64,000 nt of DNA from Streptomyces zhaozhouensis (GCF_900230195.1 NZ_OCNE01000019.1:62001-126000); one strand, 5' to 3'; shown: positions 15,768 to 24,746, counted from the first letter of the stretch. Program-made: numbers and translations. The notes: a model not told the origin generated them from the sequence alone.

Positions 15768-18467
15768 ATGCGGGCAATCCTCCGTTCCGTCCTCGACGGG
15801 CTCCGCCGGATGCGCGGGCGGGCCTTCGGGTCGGTGCTCAGCGGGCGCAGCGTGGTCGGCCAGATGTTCATCATCCAGCTGGTCATCGTCCTGCTGCTGG
15901 CCGCGTCCGCCGTGACCGCGCTGATCCTCCAGTCCCGCAGCGACAAGACGCACGCCGCGATCCAGCGCAGCCTCAGCGCGGCCGAGGCGTTCGCCAACGG
16001 GCCCGGCCTGGTCGAGGCGCTGGAGTCCGAGGACCCCACCCGGCTGCTCCAGCCGCGCGCCGAGGCCGCGAGGAAGGGCTCCGACGTCGACTTCATCGTG
16101 GTGCTCGACTACGAGGGCGTCCGCTACACCCACCCGAAGACCGACCGGATCGGCAAGAAGTTCGTCGGCAGCCTCGACCCCGTGCGCGCCGGGGAGACCG
16201 TCACCGAGTCGCTGGAGGGCACGCTCGGCCCGCTGCACCAGGCGACCGTTCCCGTGGAGGACGAGAACGGCGAGACCGTCGGGATGGTCAGCGCCGGCGT
16301 CACCGTCCGGACCGTGAACCTGCTGATCTCCGACGAGCTGCCGCTGGCCGTCGGCTCGGCGCTGGTGGCCGTCGCGCTGGTCACCGGCGGGACCGCGCTG
16401 GTCAGCCGGCGCCTGCTGCGGCAGACCAGGGGCCTGGGCCCGGCCGAGATCACCCGCATGTACGAGCACCACGACGCGGTGCTGCACGCGGTGCGCGAGG
16501 GCGTGCTGATCCTCGACACCGAGCAGCGGCTGACGCTGGTGAACGAGGAGGCGGAACGGCTCCTCCAGCTCGGGCGGGACGCGACCGGGAGGCGCGTGGA
16601 CGAGCTGGGCCTGGACCGCAGGACGGTGCGGCTGCTGGCCTCCGACCGGGAGGCGACCGACGAGGTGCACCTCTGGGGCGACCGGCTGATCACCGTCAAC
16701 CACCGGCTGATCCACGACGGCGGCGACCGTCCGGGCACGGTCACCACGCTGCGGGACACCACCGAGATGCGGGTGCTCAGCGGGCAGGCCGAGGCCGCCC
16801 AGCGCAGGCTGGCGCTGCTCTACCGCGCCAGCGTCGCCATCGGCACCACGCTGGACGTGCGGCGGACCGCCGAGGAGCTGACCGAGGTGGCGGTGCCCGA
16901 CTTCGCCGACCTCGTCAGCGTGGACCTCGCCCAGGCGGTGCTGCGCGGCGAGGAGGCCGTCGGCGCGGAGGAACGGGTCCGGCGAGCCGCCGTCGGCCCC
17001 CCTGGCTCGGCCGCGCCGCTGCACCCGGCGGGCACGCCCTTCCGGCTGGAGGGCGACGCGCCGCAGGTCGCGGAGCTGCTGTCCGGCCGGCCCGTGCTGA
17101 CCGCCGACCTGGCGGCCGAGGAGTGGTGGCGCTGCGGCGACGGCGCCTTCGCGCGGCGGACGCTGGACGCCGGGCTGCACTCGTTGATCACCGCGCCGCT
17201 GGTCTCGCGGGGCGTGGTCGTCGGCCTCGCCGGCTTCTGGCGCGGCCCCGACCGGCCGGAACCGTTCGACATGGACGACCTGTCGCTGGCCGAGGAGCTG
17301 GCCGCGCGGACCGCCGTCTGCGTGGAGAACGCGCGCCGGTACACCAGGGAACACGACATGACGGAGGCGCTCCAGCGCAGCCTGCTGCCCACGGATGTGC
17401 CGCCGCAGTCGGCCGTCGTCGCCGCCTCCCGGTACCTGCCGGCGCAGGCGGGCGTCGGCGGGGACTTCTTCGACGTGATCCCGCTGTCGGGGGCGCGGGT
17501 CGCGCTCGTCGTCGGCGACATCGTCGGCCACGGCCTGCACGCGGCCGTCACGATGGGACTGCTGCGCGGGGCGGTGCACAACTTCGCGGCGCTGGACCTG
17601 ACGGCCGAGGACCTGCTGGGGCGGCTCGACGAGCTGGCCGAGCGCAGCGAGGAGAACGGCGGCCTCGACCCGACCGGCCCGATCACCGGCGCCACCTGCC
17701 TGTACGCGATCTACGACCCGGTGGACGGCCGCTGCGTGCTGGGCCGCGCCGGGCATCTGCCGCCGGTGCTGGCCTACCCGGACGGCACCGTGGAACTCCC
17801 CGACCTGCCGGCCCACCCGCCGCTGGGCGTGGGTGTGGGGATGCCGTTCGAGACCGTCACGCTCGAACTGCCGGAGGGCACCAGGATCGGGCTCTACACG
17901 GACGGGCTGGTGGAGTCGCGGGACCGTGACATCGACGAGGGGCTGGCGCGGCTCGGCCGCGTCCTGGCCGACGCCCCCGCGGCACCGGCACCGGCCTGCG
18001 AGGCGGTGCTGGCCGCGATGCTGCCCGCGCATCCCACGGACGACGTGGCGCTGCTGATCGCCAGGACGCGCAGGCTCGCGCCGGACCGTGTCGCCGAGTG
18101 GGAGGTCCCGGAGGACTCCTCGGCGGTCCCGGCCAGCCGGGTCAGGGTCGCGGAGGCGATGGCCGGCTGGGGACTGGACTCGGCCGCGTTCGGTACGGCG
18201 CTGATCGTCACGGAGCTGGTGACGAACGCGCTGCGGCACGGCGTAGGACCGATCCGGGTGCGGCTGCTGCGCGACCGGTCGCTGATCTGCGAGGTGTCGG
18301 ACCGCAGCGGCACCTCACCGCACGTCCGCAACGCGGCGATGACGGACGAGGGCGGGCGGGGGCTCTTCCTGGTCTCCCACTACGCGCACCGGTGGGGGAC
18401 GCGGCACGGCAGGGAGGGCAAGGTCATCTGGGCCGAACAGCGGGTGCCTCCGGCGGCTTCGGGGTGA
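15768..18467 (+). CDS. Multidomain SpoIIE-type PP2C phosphatase with sensor and anti-sigma kinase domains
   Basis: An 899-residue signalling protein. Order: membrane helix about 32-54; extracytoplasmic CitA/DcuS-like sensor about 55-185 (RKGSDVDFIVVLDYEGVRYTHP); second helix about 187-210; PAS about 230-335; GAF about 355-510; SpoIIE/PP2C catalytic domain about 520-735 (GGDFFDVIPL, VGDIVGHG, YTDGLVESR); C-terminal RsbW-like ATPase about 760-890 (VTELVTNALRHG). Such proteins control sigma factors by partner switching, and this one carries both phosphatase and kinase modules. The start at 15768 is chosen by the membrane-helix N-terminus. It is divergent from gpmA. Confidence 0.88.
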   Translation: MRAILRSVLDGLRRMRGRAFGSVLSGRSVVGQMFIIQLVIVLLLAASAVTALILQSRSDKTHAAIQRSLSAAEAFANGPGLVEALESEDPTRLLQPRAEAARKGSDVDFIVVLDYEGVRYTHPKTDRIGKKFVGSLDPVRAGETVTESLEGTLGPLHQATVPVEDENGETVGMVSAGVTVRTVNLLISDELPLAVGSALVAVALVTGGTALVSRRLLRQTRGLGPAEITRMYEHHDAVLHAVREGVLILDTEQRLTLVNEEAERLLQLGRDATGRRVDELGLDRRTVRLLASDREATDEVHLWGDRLITVNHRLIHDGGDRPGTVTTLRDTTEMRVLSGQAEAAQRRLALLYRASVAIGTTLDVRRTAEELTEVAVPDFADLVSVDLAQAVLRGEEAVGAEERVRRAAVGPPGSAAPLHPAGTPFRLEGDAPQVAELLSGRPVLTADLAAEEWWRCGDGAFARRTLDAGLHSLITAPLVSRGVVVGLAGFWRGPDRPEPFDMDDLSLAEELAARTAVCVENARRYTREHDMTEALQRSLLPTDVPPQSAVVAASRYLPAQAGVGGDFFDVIPLSGARVALVVGDIVGHGLHAAVTMGLLRGAVHNFAALDLTAEDLLGRLDELAERSEENGGLDPTGPITGATCLYAIYDPVDGRCVLGRAGHLPPVLAYPDGTVELPDLPAHPPLGVGVGMPFETVTLELPEGTRIGLYTDGLVESRDRDIDEGLARLGRVLADAPAAPAPACEAVLAAMLPAHPTDDVALLIARTRRLAPDRVAEWEVPEDSSAVPASRVRVAEAMAGWGLDSAAFGTALIVTELVTNALRHGVGPIRVRLLRDRSLICEVSDRSGTSPHVRNAAMTDEGGRGLFLVSHYAHRWGTRHGREGKVIWAEQRVPPAASG

Positions 18468-18566
18468 AGCGACGGCGGTGGCGGTCGGTCAGGGTGGGTT
18501 GTCGACCGCACCCCGGTGACCGGGGCGAGGACGGCCTCGGAGCCGCACCGTCCGGGTGGGGTGCCG

Positions 18567-19088
18567 CTACCGGCCCTCGGTCAGGTGGCGGAAGGCGTCC
18601 AGGTTGCGGGTGGACTCGCCGCGCGCCACCCGCCACGCGTGCTCGCGGCGGATCGCGGACGCGAACCCCAGCTCCAGCAGCGTGTTGAACGAGCCGTCCG
18701 CGTTCTCCAGCACCACCCCCAGCAGCCGGTCGACCTCCGCCGGTGTGATCGACGCCAGCGGCAGCCGCCCCGTCAGATAGACGTCGCCGAGCCGGTCGAC
18801 GGCGTAGGCCACGCCGTAGAGACGGGTGTTGCGCTCCAGCAGCCAGCGGTAGACCGCCTCGTGGTTCTCGTCGGGGCGACGCACCACGAACGCGTTGACG
18901 GACAGCGCGTGTTGCCCGACCACCAGGGAGCAGGTGGTGGTGAGCTTGCGGGTGCCGGGCAGCGAGACCACGTAGTGGCCGGGGTCCGGGCTCTCCCAGT
19001 CCGCGCCGGCTTCACGCAGCGCCTCCTCGATCGCGCGGGCCGGGTCCTGGGTCGCGTCCTGGGTCGTCGCGGGGTCTGCGTCAGCCAT
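18567..19088 (-). CDS. YbjN domain protein
   Basis: A 173-residue product in the YbjN (type III secretion chaperone-like fold) family, unknown in detail. Seen: DWESPDPGHYVVSLPG, a beta strand TCSLVVGQHALSVNAFVVR, and LLERNTRLYGVAYAVD. The start is at ATG 19088 and overlaps the mshA stop region by 8 bp (mshA ends at 19081), so it is probably translationally coupled to mshA. The mshA-YbjN pairing is conserved in actinobacteria. Confidence 0.82.
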   Translation of the reverse strand: MADADPATTQDATQDPARAIEEALREAGADWESPDPGHYVVSLPGTRKLTTTCSLVVGQHALSVNAFVVRRPDENHEAVYRWLLERNTRLYGVAYAVDRLGDVYLTGRLPLASITPAEVDRLLGVVLENADGSFNTLLELGFASAIRREHAWRVARGESTRNLDAFRHLTEGR

Positions 19089-20364
19089 GCGCCGATCGTA
19101 GGCCGGACGCGGCGAAGCGCCGCTCCTCACGCGCGGCCCCGTACACCTCCAGGGTCTCCCGCGCCGCCGTGCCCCAGCCGAACCGCTCCGCGCGCCGCTG
19201 CGCCGCCTCGCCGAGCCGGTCGGCGAGCCCGGGGTGGTCGCAGAAGCGGCGCAGCGCGCCGGCGAACTCCGCCGGGTCGTGGCCGTCGATCAGGAACCCC
19301 GTCTCCCCCTCCCCCACGATCACCGGCAGCCCGCCGACGGCCGCCGCCACCACCGGCGTGCCGCACGCCTGCGCCTCGGCCGCGACCAGCCCGAACGACT
19401 CGCTGTAGGACGGCATCACCAGCGCGCTGGCCGCCCGGTACCAGTCGGCGAGCCGGTCCTGGGCGACCGGCGGCCGGAACCGCACCAGGTCGGCGATGCC
19501 GAGCCGCACCGCGAGCTTCCGCAGGCGTTCCGGGCGGGCCAGGCCCGTGCCGCTGGGCCCGCCCACGATCGGCACCACCAGCCGTTCGCGCAGCCCCGGA
19601 TCGGCGTCGACCAGTTCGCGCACGGCGTGCAGCAGGATGTCGGGCCCCTTCAACGGCTGGATGCGCCCCGCGAAGAGCAGCACCACGGCGTCCTCCGGCA
19701 GCCCCAGCCGGCGGCGGGCGGCCGCCCGGCCGTCGGCGGGACGGAACACCTCCAGGTTGACCCCCGGGTGGACGACGCTGGTGCGCGCCGGGTCGGCGTC
19801 GTAGTGGCGCACCAACTGGCCGGCCTCCTCCGCCGTGTTGGCGATCAGCCGGTCGGCGGCGCGCACGACCTGGGTCTCGCCGATCTCCCTGGCGGCCGGC
19901 TCGGGGGTGTCGCCGGTGGCCAGCGCCGCGTTCTTCACCTTGGCCATGGTGTGCATGGCGTGCACCAGCGGGACGCCCCAGCGCTCGGCGGCCAGCCAGC
20001 CGACGTGCCCGGAGAGCCAGTAGTGCGAGTGCACCAGGTCGAAGTAGCCGGGCGCCCTCGCCGCCCAGACCTGGGTCACCCCGTGGGTGAACGCGCAGAG
20101 CTGCGCCGGCAGCTCCTCCTTGCTCAGCCCTTCGTAGGGGCCGGCGTCGATGTGCCGCACCAGGACGCCGGGGGCCAGCTCGACGCAGGGGTCGAGGCCG
20201 CCCTCGGTGGCCCGCGTGAAGACCTCGACCTCGGTACCGAGCGCGGCAAGCTGGCGGGCCAACTCGACGATGTAGACGTTCATCCCGCCCGCGTCACCGG
20301 TGCCCGGCTGGTGGAGCGGTGACGTGTGCACACTGAACATCGCTACCCGGCGGATGTGCGGCAC
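19081..20364 (-). CDS. mshA: D-inositol-3-phosphate glycosyltransferase MshA
   Basis: A 427-residue GT4 glycosyltransferase that starts mycothiol synthesis by joining GlcNAc to inositol-3-phosphate. Seen: GDAGGMNVYIVELARQLAALG near 23-43, the hinge region VVHPGVNLEVF, LLFAGRIQPLKGPD, and the donor-binding ESFGLVAAEAQACGTPVVA. The GTG start is preceded by AGGAG. Together with mshD further along this window it shows that the organism makes mycothiol. Confidence 0.93.
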   Translation of the reverse strand: MPHIRRVAMFSVHTSPLHQPGTGDAGGMNVYIVELARQLAALGTEVEVFTRATEGGLDPCVELAPGVLVRHIDAGPYEGLSKEELPAQLCAFTHGVTQVWAARAPGYFDLVHSHYWLSGHVGWLAAERWGVPLVHAMHTMAKVKNAALATGDTPEPAAREIGETQVVRAADRLIANTAEEAGQLVRHYDADPARTSVVHPGVNLEVFRPADGRAAARRRLGLPEDAVVLLFAGRIQPLKGPDILLHAVRELVDADPGLRERLVVPIVGGPSGTGLARPERLRKLAVRLGIADLVRFRPPVAQDRLADWYRAASALVMPSYSESFGLVAAEAQACGTPVVAAAVGGLPVIVGEGETGFLIDGHDPAEFAGALRRFCDHPGLADRLGEAAQRRAERFGWGTAARETLEVYGAAREERRFAASGLRSAHG

Positions 20365-20443
20365 AGGGGCTCCTCGAACGAAGGTGGCGGCGGACCTCCC
20401 CGGTACAACCGTGCGACGTGCGCGGCTGTTCCCGCGCGCGGGT

Positions 20444-20449
20444 TACGCT
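20444..20449 (+). promoter_or_regulatory. -10 box of leaderless methyltransferase gene
   Basis: TACGCT ends 7 nt before the ATG at 20457 with no Shine-Dalgarno between them. Confidence 0.45.
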
Positions 20450-20456
20450 CCCTCGC

Positions 20457-21239
20457 ATGGCGGAGGGGCAGGTGACCAGGGGGACGACGCACCCGAACAG
20501 GCTGCGGCGGATGGACCGCTGGATCGCCGCCACCCACGGCGGCGCGCTGCGCGGGGCGGCCCGGCCGCTCGCCGTCGACCTGGGGTTCGGCGCCGCGCCC
20601 TGGACCGCGGTCGAGCTGCTGCGCCGGCTGCGCGCGGTCCGCCGCGACGTGCGGGTGGTCGGCGTGGAGATCGACCGCGAACGGGTCGCCGCCGCCGGCC
20701 CGTGGGCAGAGCCGGGGCTCACGTTCGCGCACGGCGGCTTCGAGCTGGCACTGCCGGGCGGCGAACGGCCCACGCTGGTCAGGGCGGCGAACGTGCTGCG
20801 CCAGTACGACGAGGAACGGGTCGCCGGGGCGTGGGCCTCGCTGTGCTCCCGGCTGGCGCCGGACGGGCTGCTGGTCGAGGGCACCTGCGACGAGATCGGC
20901 CGCCGCCACGTGTGGGTGGCGCTGGGCCCCGAGGGGCCCCGCACGGTGACCTTCGCGGCCCGGCTCGCGTCCCTGGGCGCGCCGTCCGACCTGGCGGAAC
21001 GGTTGCCGAAGGCGTTGATCCACCGGAACGTGCCGGGTGAGCCGGTGCACGCCTTCCTGCGCGACTTCGACCGGGCGTGGGCCTCCGCCGCGGCGTACGC
21101 GCCGCTGGGCGTGCGCCAGCGCTGGCTGCGCGCCGTCGGCGCGCTGCGCGCGGACTGGCCGCTGACGGACGGGCCACGGCGCTGGCGCCAGGGCGAGGTG
21201 ACGGTCGCGTGGCCCGCGCTGGCGCCTGCGGCGGGCTGA
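20457..21239 (+). CDS. Class I SAM-dependent methyltransferase, substrate unknown
   Basis: A 260-residue protein with a Rossmann methyltransferase core. Seen: motif I AVDLGFGAAPW near 41-51, an acidic residue ending strand 2 (VVGVEIDRERV), and LLVEGTCDEIGRR after the core. The family is common next to mshA in Streptomyces, but its substrate is not known to me. It is divergent from mshA. The region just after its stop is the 145-bp tandem repeat, a possible rearrangement junction. Confidence 0.75.
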   Translation: MAEGQVTRGTTHPNRLRRMDRWIAATHGGALRGAARPLAVDLGFGAAPWTAVELLRRLRAVRRDVRVVGVEIDRERVAAAGPWAEPGLTFAHGGFELALPGGERPTLVRAANVLRQYDEERVAGAWASLCSRLAPDGLLVEGTCDEIGRRHVWVALGPEGPRTVTFAARLASLGAPSDLAERLPKALIHRNVPGEPVHAFLRDFDRAWASAAAYAPLGVRQRWLRAVGALRADWPLTDGPRRWRQGEVTVAWPALAPAAG

Positions 21240-21251
21240 CCGGGGCGACCA

Positions 21252-21572
21252 CCCGCCCAAGCCACGCACGTGAGTCGTCGACCCCACCCCGCCACCCAGC
21301 ACTCGCGCAGTTCCCCGCGCCCCCAAACCGCCCACCGGCACGAAAAGGGGCGCGAGGAACTGCGCGAGCAACCCACCACCGAGGACACGACGACAACCCG
21401 CCCAAGCCACGCACGTGAGTCGTCGACCCCACCCCGCCACCCAGCACTCGCGCAGTTCCCCGCACCCCCAAACCGCCCACCGGCACGAAAAGGGGCGCGA
21501 GGAACTGCGCGAGCAACCCACCACCGAGGACACGACGACAACCCGCCCAAGCCACGCACGTGAGTCGTCGAC
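21252..21572. repeat. 145-bp tandem repeat containing palindromic modules
   Basis: Unit 1 is 21252-21396, unit 2 is 21397-21541, and a partial third unit begins at 21542 (CCCGCCCAAGCCACGCACGT start). Each full unit contains an inverted repeat with 19-bp arms: GCGCAGTTCCCCGCGCCCC at 21305-21323 with its partner at 21347-21365, and copy 2 at 21450-21468 with 21492-21510. The right arm is followed by GAGCAACCCACCACC. Open frames through it are repetitive and not genes. The same module occurs at about 30.3, 39.6 and 53.7-54.1 kb. Confidence 0.9.
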
Positions 21573-21587
21573 CGCGGCCCGCCGGGG

Positions 21588-22031
21588 CTACGCCCCGCCC
21601 CCGCGGAGGGCTCCCGCCGCCTCGACCAGCAGCGCGCGGTCCTGGGGATAGGTCAGGTGGTCCCCCGCCTCCGGGGCCGGGAGCCAACGCAGCGCGTCCA
21701 CCTCCTCGTTGGGCAGGAAGCGGCCACCCGTCACCCGCGCCAGCCAGTAGTCGACCCGCTTCAGAAGCCCCCCGGGCAGGGAATAGCGCTGGGTGCTCAA
21801 CGTGCGCCCCAGCTCGCAGCGCATCCCCGTCTCCTCCAGCACCTCGCGGCGGGCCGCCGCCGCGGCCGTCTCGCCCGGGTCGAGCTTGCCCTTGGGATGC
21901 GACCAGTCGTCGTAGCGCGGCCGGTGCACCAGCGCGACCTCGACCCCGCCGTCGGCCGCCGCCCGCCACAGCACGCAGCCGGCGGCCAGGATCACCGGCG
22001 CCCCGAGGGCGCCGTCAGCTTCCCGTGGCAC
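21588..22031 (-). CDS. Nudix hydrolase (MutT1-like N-terminal domain only)
   Basis: A 147-residue Nudix protein. Seen: the complete Nudix box from GKLDPGETAAAAARREVLEE to TG at about 48-70, plus RPRYDDWSHPKGK before it and YWLARVTGGRF after it. Mycobacterial MutT1, also beside ppk, has an added histidine-phosphatase domain; here only the Nudix domain exists. Its start lies 17 bp inside the ppk 3' end, indicating coupling. Likely role: hydrolysis of oxidised nucleotides or diadenosine/inositol polyphosphates. Confidence 0.85.
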   Translation of the reverse strand: MPREADGALGAPVILAAGCVLWRAAADGGVEVALVHRPRYDDWSHPKGKLDPGETAAAAARREVLEETGMRCELGRTLSTQRYSLPGGLLKRVDYWLARVTGGRFLPNEEVDALRWLPAPEAGDHLTYPQDRALLVEAAGALRGGGA

Positions 22032-24342
22032 GCCGCTTCCTCCGCGCGTCGATCAGGGTCTCCTGCACCCGGCGCAGCGGCTGCCCGACCGAGTCGGTCG
22101 CGTGCCGCTCCCAGTGGCCGTCCGAGTGCAGGTGCCAGGACTCGGTCCGGTCGGACGTGCCGGTGGCCAGCAGCCGGGTCAGCGTCGAACGGTGCGCCGG
22201 GTCCGCGACCCGCACCAGCACCTCGATCCGCCGGTCCAGGTTGCGGTGCATCAGGTCGGCGCTGCCCAGCCACACCTCGGGGTCGCCGCCGTTGGCGAAC
22301 GAGTAGACCCGCGAGTGCTCCAGGAAGCGGCCCAGCACGCTGCGGACCCGGATGTGCTCCGAGAGGCCGGGGACACCGGGGCGCAGCGCGCAGATGCCGC
22401 GCACCCAGATGTCGACCGGGACGCCGGCCTGGGAAGCGCGGTAGAGGGCGTCGATCACGGCCTCGTCGACGATCGAGTTGGACTTGAAGCGCACCCAGGC
22501 CGGGCGGCCCTCGCGGTGGTTCTCGATCTCGCGGCCGATCCGGGAGACCAGCCCCTCGCGCAGCGAGCGCGGCGCGACCAGCAGCCGGCGGTAGTTGTCC
22601 CTGCGGGAGTAGCCGGAGAGCCGGTTGAACAGGTCGGAGAGGTCCGCGCCCACGTCCGGGTCGGCGGTGAGCAGCCCGAGGTCCTCGTAGACCCTGGCCG
22701 TCTTGGGGTGGTAGTTCCCCGTGCCGACGTGGGCGTAGCGGCGCAGCTCCTCGCCCTCCTGGCGCACGACCAGGGAGAGCTTGCAGTGCGTCTTCAGGCC
22801 GACGAGCCCCCACACCACGTGGCAGCCGGCCTCCTCCAGCTTGCGGGCCCACTTGATGTTGGCGTGCTCGTCGAAGCGGGCCTTGATCTCGACCAGCACC
22901 AGCACCTGCTTGCCGGACTCGGCGGCGTCGATCAGCGCGTCGACGATGGGCGAGTCCCCCGAGGTGCGGTAGAGCGTCTGCTTGATGGCCAGCACGTCGG
23001 GGTCGGCCGCCGCCTGTTCGAGGAAGCGCTGGACCGAGGTGGAGAACGAGTCGTACGGGTGGTGCAGCAGCACGTCACGCTCGCGCAGCGCGGCGAAGAC
23101 GTCGGGGGCCGAGGCGGACTCCACCTCGGCGAGGTCGCGGTGGGTGCCGGCGACGAACTTGGGGTACTTCAGCTCCGGCCGGTCGAGCCGGGCGATCGAG
23201 CCGAGCCCGGTCAGGTCCAGCGGCCCGGGGACGGCGATGACCTCCTCGCGGCGGATCTTCAGCTCCCGCACCAGCAGGTCGAGCACCTCGGAGTCGATGG
23301 ACTCCTCCACCTCCAGGCGCACGGGCGGCCCGAAGCGGCGGCGCAGCAGTTCCTTCTCCAACGCCTGGAGCAGGTTCTCCGCGTCGTCCTCCTCGACCTC
23401 CAGGTCCTCGTTGCGGGTGACCCGGAAGACGTGGTGGGCGAGGACCTCCATTCCGGGGAAGAGTTCCTCCAGGTGGGCGGCGATGACGTCCTCGACGGGG
23501 ACGTAGCGCTGCGGGGAGATCTCAAGGAAGCGGGAGAGCAGCGGCGGGACCTTCACGCGGGCGAAGTGCCGGTGACCGGTGGCCGGGTTGCGCACCACGA
23601 CGGCGAGGTTGAGGGAGAGCCCGGATATGTAGGGGAACGGGTGCGCCGGGTCGACCGCCAGCGGGGTCAGCACGGGGAAGATCCGTTTGCGGAAGAGCGA
23701 GAACAGCGCGGTCTGCTCGTGCTCGGCCAGATCGGGCCAGCGCAGCAGGTGGATGCCCTGCTCGGCGAGGAGCGGGTTGACCTCCCGCTGGTAGCAGGTG
23801 GCCTGCCGGGCCAGCTGCTCCCTGGCGACGCCCCAGATGTCCTCCAGCACCTCGCGGGGGGTGCGGCCGGTGAGGGAACGGGTGGCGACGCCGGTCGCGA
23901 TCCGCCGCTTGAGCCCGGCGACGCGCACCATGAAGAACTCGTCGAGGTTGCTCGCGAAGATCGACAGGAAGTTGGCCCGCTCCAGCAGCGGGGTGCTCGG
24001 GTCCTCGGCCAGCTCCAGGACCCGCTCGTTGAACGCCAGCCAGCTGCGCTCGCGGTCGAGGAACCGGTCCTTCGGGAGCGGGGGCAGCGCGCCGTCCGGG
24101 TCGTCGTGGGGCTCGGCGGCGGCGGTGGTGGCGCGGCCGACCAGCTCCGCGTCGAGCACGGAGGGGGACTCACCGTCGGCCAGCTCGCCGAGCTCTCCCA
24201 GCGCGAGAAGCTCGGCGTGTTCCCCGGGGCTCACGGGGGTGTCGGGAAGCCGCTGGTCGGGCAGCGGGGAGCGGGGGCTCGCGCCGGATGGCGTGCGCTC
24301 GGCTTCCACGGCGGTGCGCCCGTTGTGCGCGGTGGAGGTCAT
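22015..24342 (-). CDS. ppk: Polyphosphate kinase
   Basis: A 775-residue PPK1 from ATG 24342, which makes polyphosphate from ATP and in Streptomyces is part of the PhoP-linked phosphate response. Seen: N-domain RFLDRERSWLAFNERVLELAED near 85, HPFPYISGLSLNLAVV, core motifs YRTSGDSPIVDALIDAAE, KARFDEHANIKWARKLEEAGCHV, HCKLSLVVR and the phosphohistidine segment VGTGNYHPKTARVYEDLGL. Length matches Streptomyces Ppk. The frame is open upstream through a helix-turn-helix segment (24343-24585) with its own -10 box, so a longer 856-residue product is possible. Confidence 0.93.
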   Translation of the reverse strand: MTSTAHNGRTAVEAERTPSGASPRSPLPDQRLPDTPVSPGEHAELLALGELGELADGESPSVLDAELVGRATTAAAEPHDDPDGALPPLPKDRFLDRERSWLAFNERVLELAEDPSTPLLERANFLSIFASNLDEFFMVRVAGLKRRIATGVATRSLTGRTPREVLEDIWGVAREQLARQATCYQREVNPLLAEQGIHLLRWPDLAEHEQTALFSLFRKRIFPVLTPLAVDPAHPFPYISGLSLNLAVVVRNPATGHRHFARVKVPPLLSRFLEISPQRYVPVEDVIAAHLEELFPGMEVLAHHVFRVTRNEDLEVEEDDAENLLQALEKELLRRRFGPPVRLEVEESIDSEVLDLLVRELKIRREEVIAVPGPLDLTGLGSIARLDRPELKYPKFVAGTHRDLAEVESASAPDVFAALRERDVLLHHPYDSFSTSVQRFLEQAAADPDVLAIKQTLYRTSGDSPIVDALIDAAESGKQVLVLVEIKARFDEHANIKWARKLEEAGCHVVWGLVGLKTHCKLSLVVRQEGEELRRYAHVGTGNYHPKTARVYEDLGLLTADPDVGADLSDLFNRLSGYSRRDNYRRLLVAPRSLREGLVSRIGREIENHREGRPAWVRFKSNSIVDEAVIDALYRASQAGVPVDIWVRGICALRPGVPGLSEHIRVRSVLGRFLEHSRVYSFANGGDPEVWLGSADLMHRNLDRRIEVLVRVADPAHRSTLTRLLATGTSDRTESWHLHSDGHWERHATDSVGQPLRRVQETLIDARRKRRATGS

Positions 24343-24585
24343 GTCGCCATTCTCCCGCCATCCGGGCGAACGGGACACGACGCCCGGGTTACTCGCGGGG
24401 GTCGAACCCGCGCCGCCGTCCAGCTCGGGGCGGTAGTGCTCGGCCCAGCGCTTCACCGTGCGGGGCGAGACCCCGTACTTGGCGGCGGCGCGCCGCAGCG
24501 ACCAGCCCTTGAGCACCACAGCTCGCGCCAGCCGCCGCCGGTCCGCCTCCGAGAGGTAACCCTCCCGCCTGCCACCACCACTCAT
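24343..24585 (-). CDS. Helix-turn-helix coding segment in frame with ppk
   Basis: From ATG 24585 the frame encodes MSGGGRREGYLSEADRRRLARAV-type sequence and a clear homeodomain-like HTH (LKGWSLRRAAAKYGVSPR, then TVKRWAEHYR) of the kind found in IS481/IS630 transposases and small regulators. It then runs without a stop into ppk. A TACTGT box ends 6 nt before this ATG (24592-24597, minus strand), as in a leaderless gene. It may be a separate short gene whose stop was lost, a leader, or a true N-terminal domain of PPK. The last residues (GAGSTPASNPG) are encoded by a tRNA T-arm-like sequence. Confidence 0.55.
24395..24411 (-). other. tRNA T-arm-like sequence
   Basis: On the minus strand GCGGG-TTCGACC-CCCGC gives a 5-bp stem and a 7-nt loop obeying TTCRANY. 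No anticodon arm or D arm lies upstream, so it is not a tRNA gene. It could be an integration-site remnant or chance. Confidence 0.45.
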
Positions 24586-24591
24586 ATTCGG

Positions 24592-24597
24592 ACAGTA
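24592..24597 (-). promoter_or_regulatory. -10 box before the HTH-ppk frame
   Basis: TACTGT on the minus strand, 6 nt before ATG 24585, with no Shine-Dalgarno. Confidence 0.45.
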
Positions 24598-24650
24598 CCC
24601 CGGAGAACGGTTGCTCCACCCCCGGAGGACCACGCCCATGGGTGGCCCCG

Positions 24651-24669
24651 GGGGGGCGGGGAACTGCGC
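24651..24669. repeat. Single arm of the dispersed palindromic repeat
   Basis: The sequence matches the right arm GGGGCGCGGGGAACTGCGC with one mismatch and is followed by GAATGCC. The left arm is absent. It is a half-element upstream of ppk. Confidence 0.65.
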
Positions 24670-24746
24670 GAATGCCGAGTAACGGGCCACGGAGGACCCC
24701 GGGCCCGACGGACACGACGGGTGGTCGCTCCGGAAAGCCCGACCGG

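Noticed and set aside
15672..18239. Long minus-strand frame opposite the SpoIIE-type phosphatase gene
   Set aside because: Same antisense effect; no domain or start signal, and the plus-strand product has full domains.
21270..21563. Repetitive 97-residue frame in the 145-bp repeat
   Set aside because: Arises from translating the tandem repeat; no ribosome site and no conserved composition.
24395..24485. tRNA gene on the minus strand
   Set aside because: Only a T arm is present; no D arm, anticodon arm or acceptor pairing.
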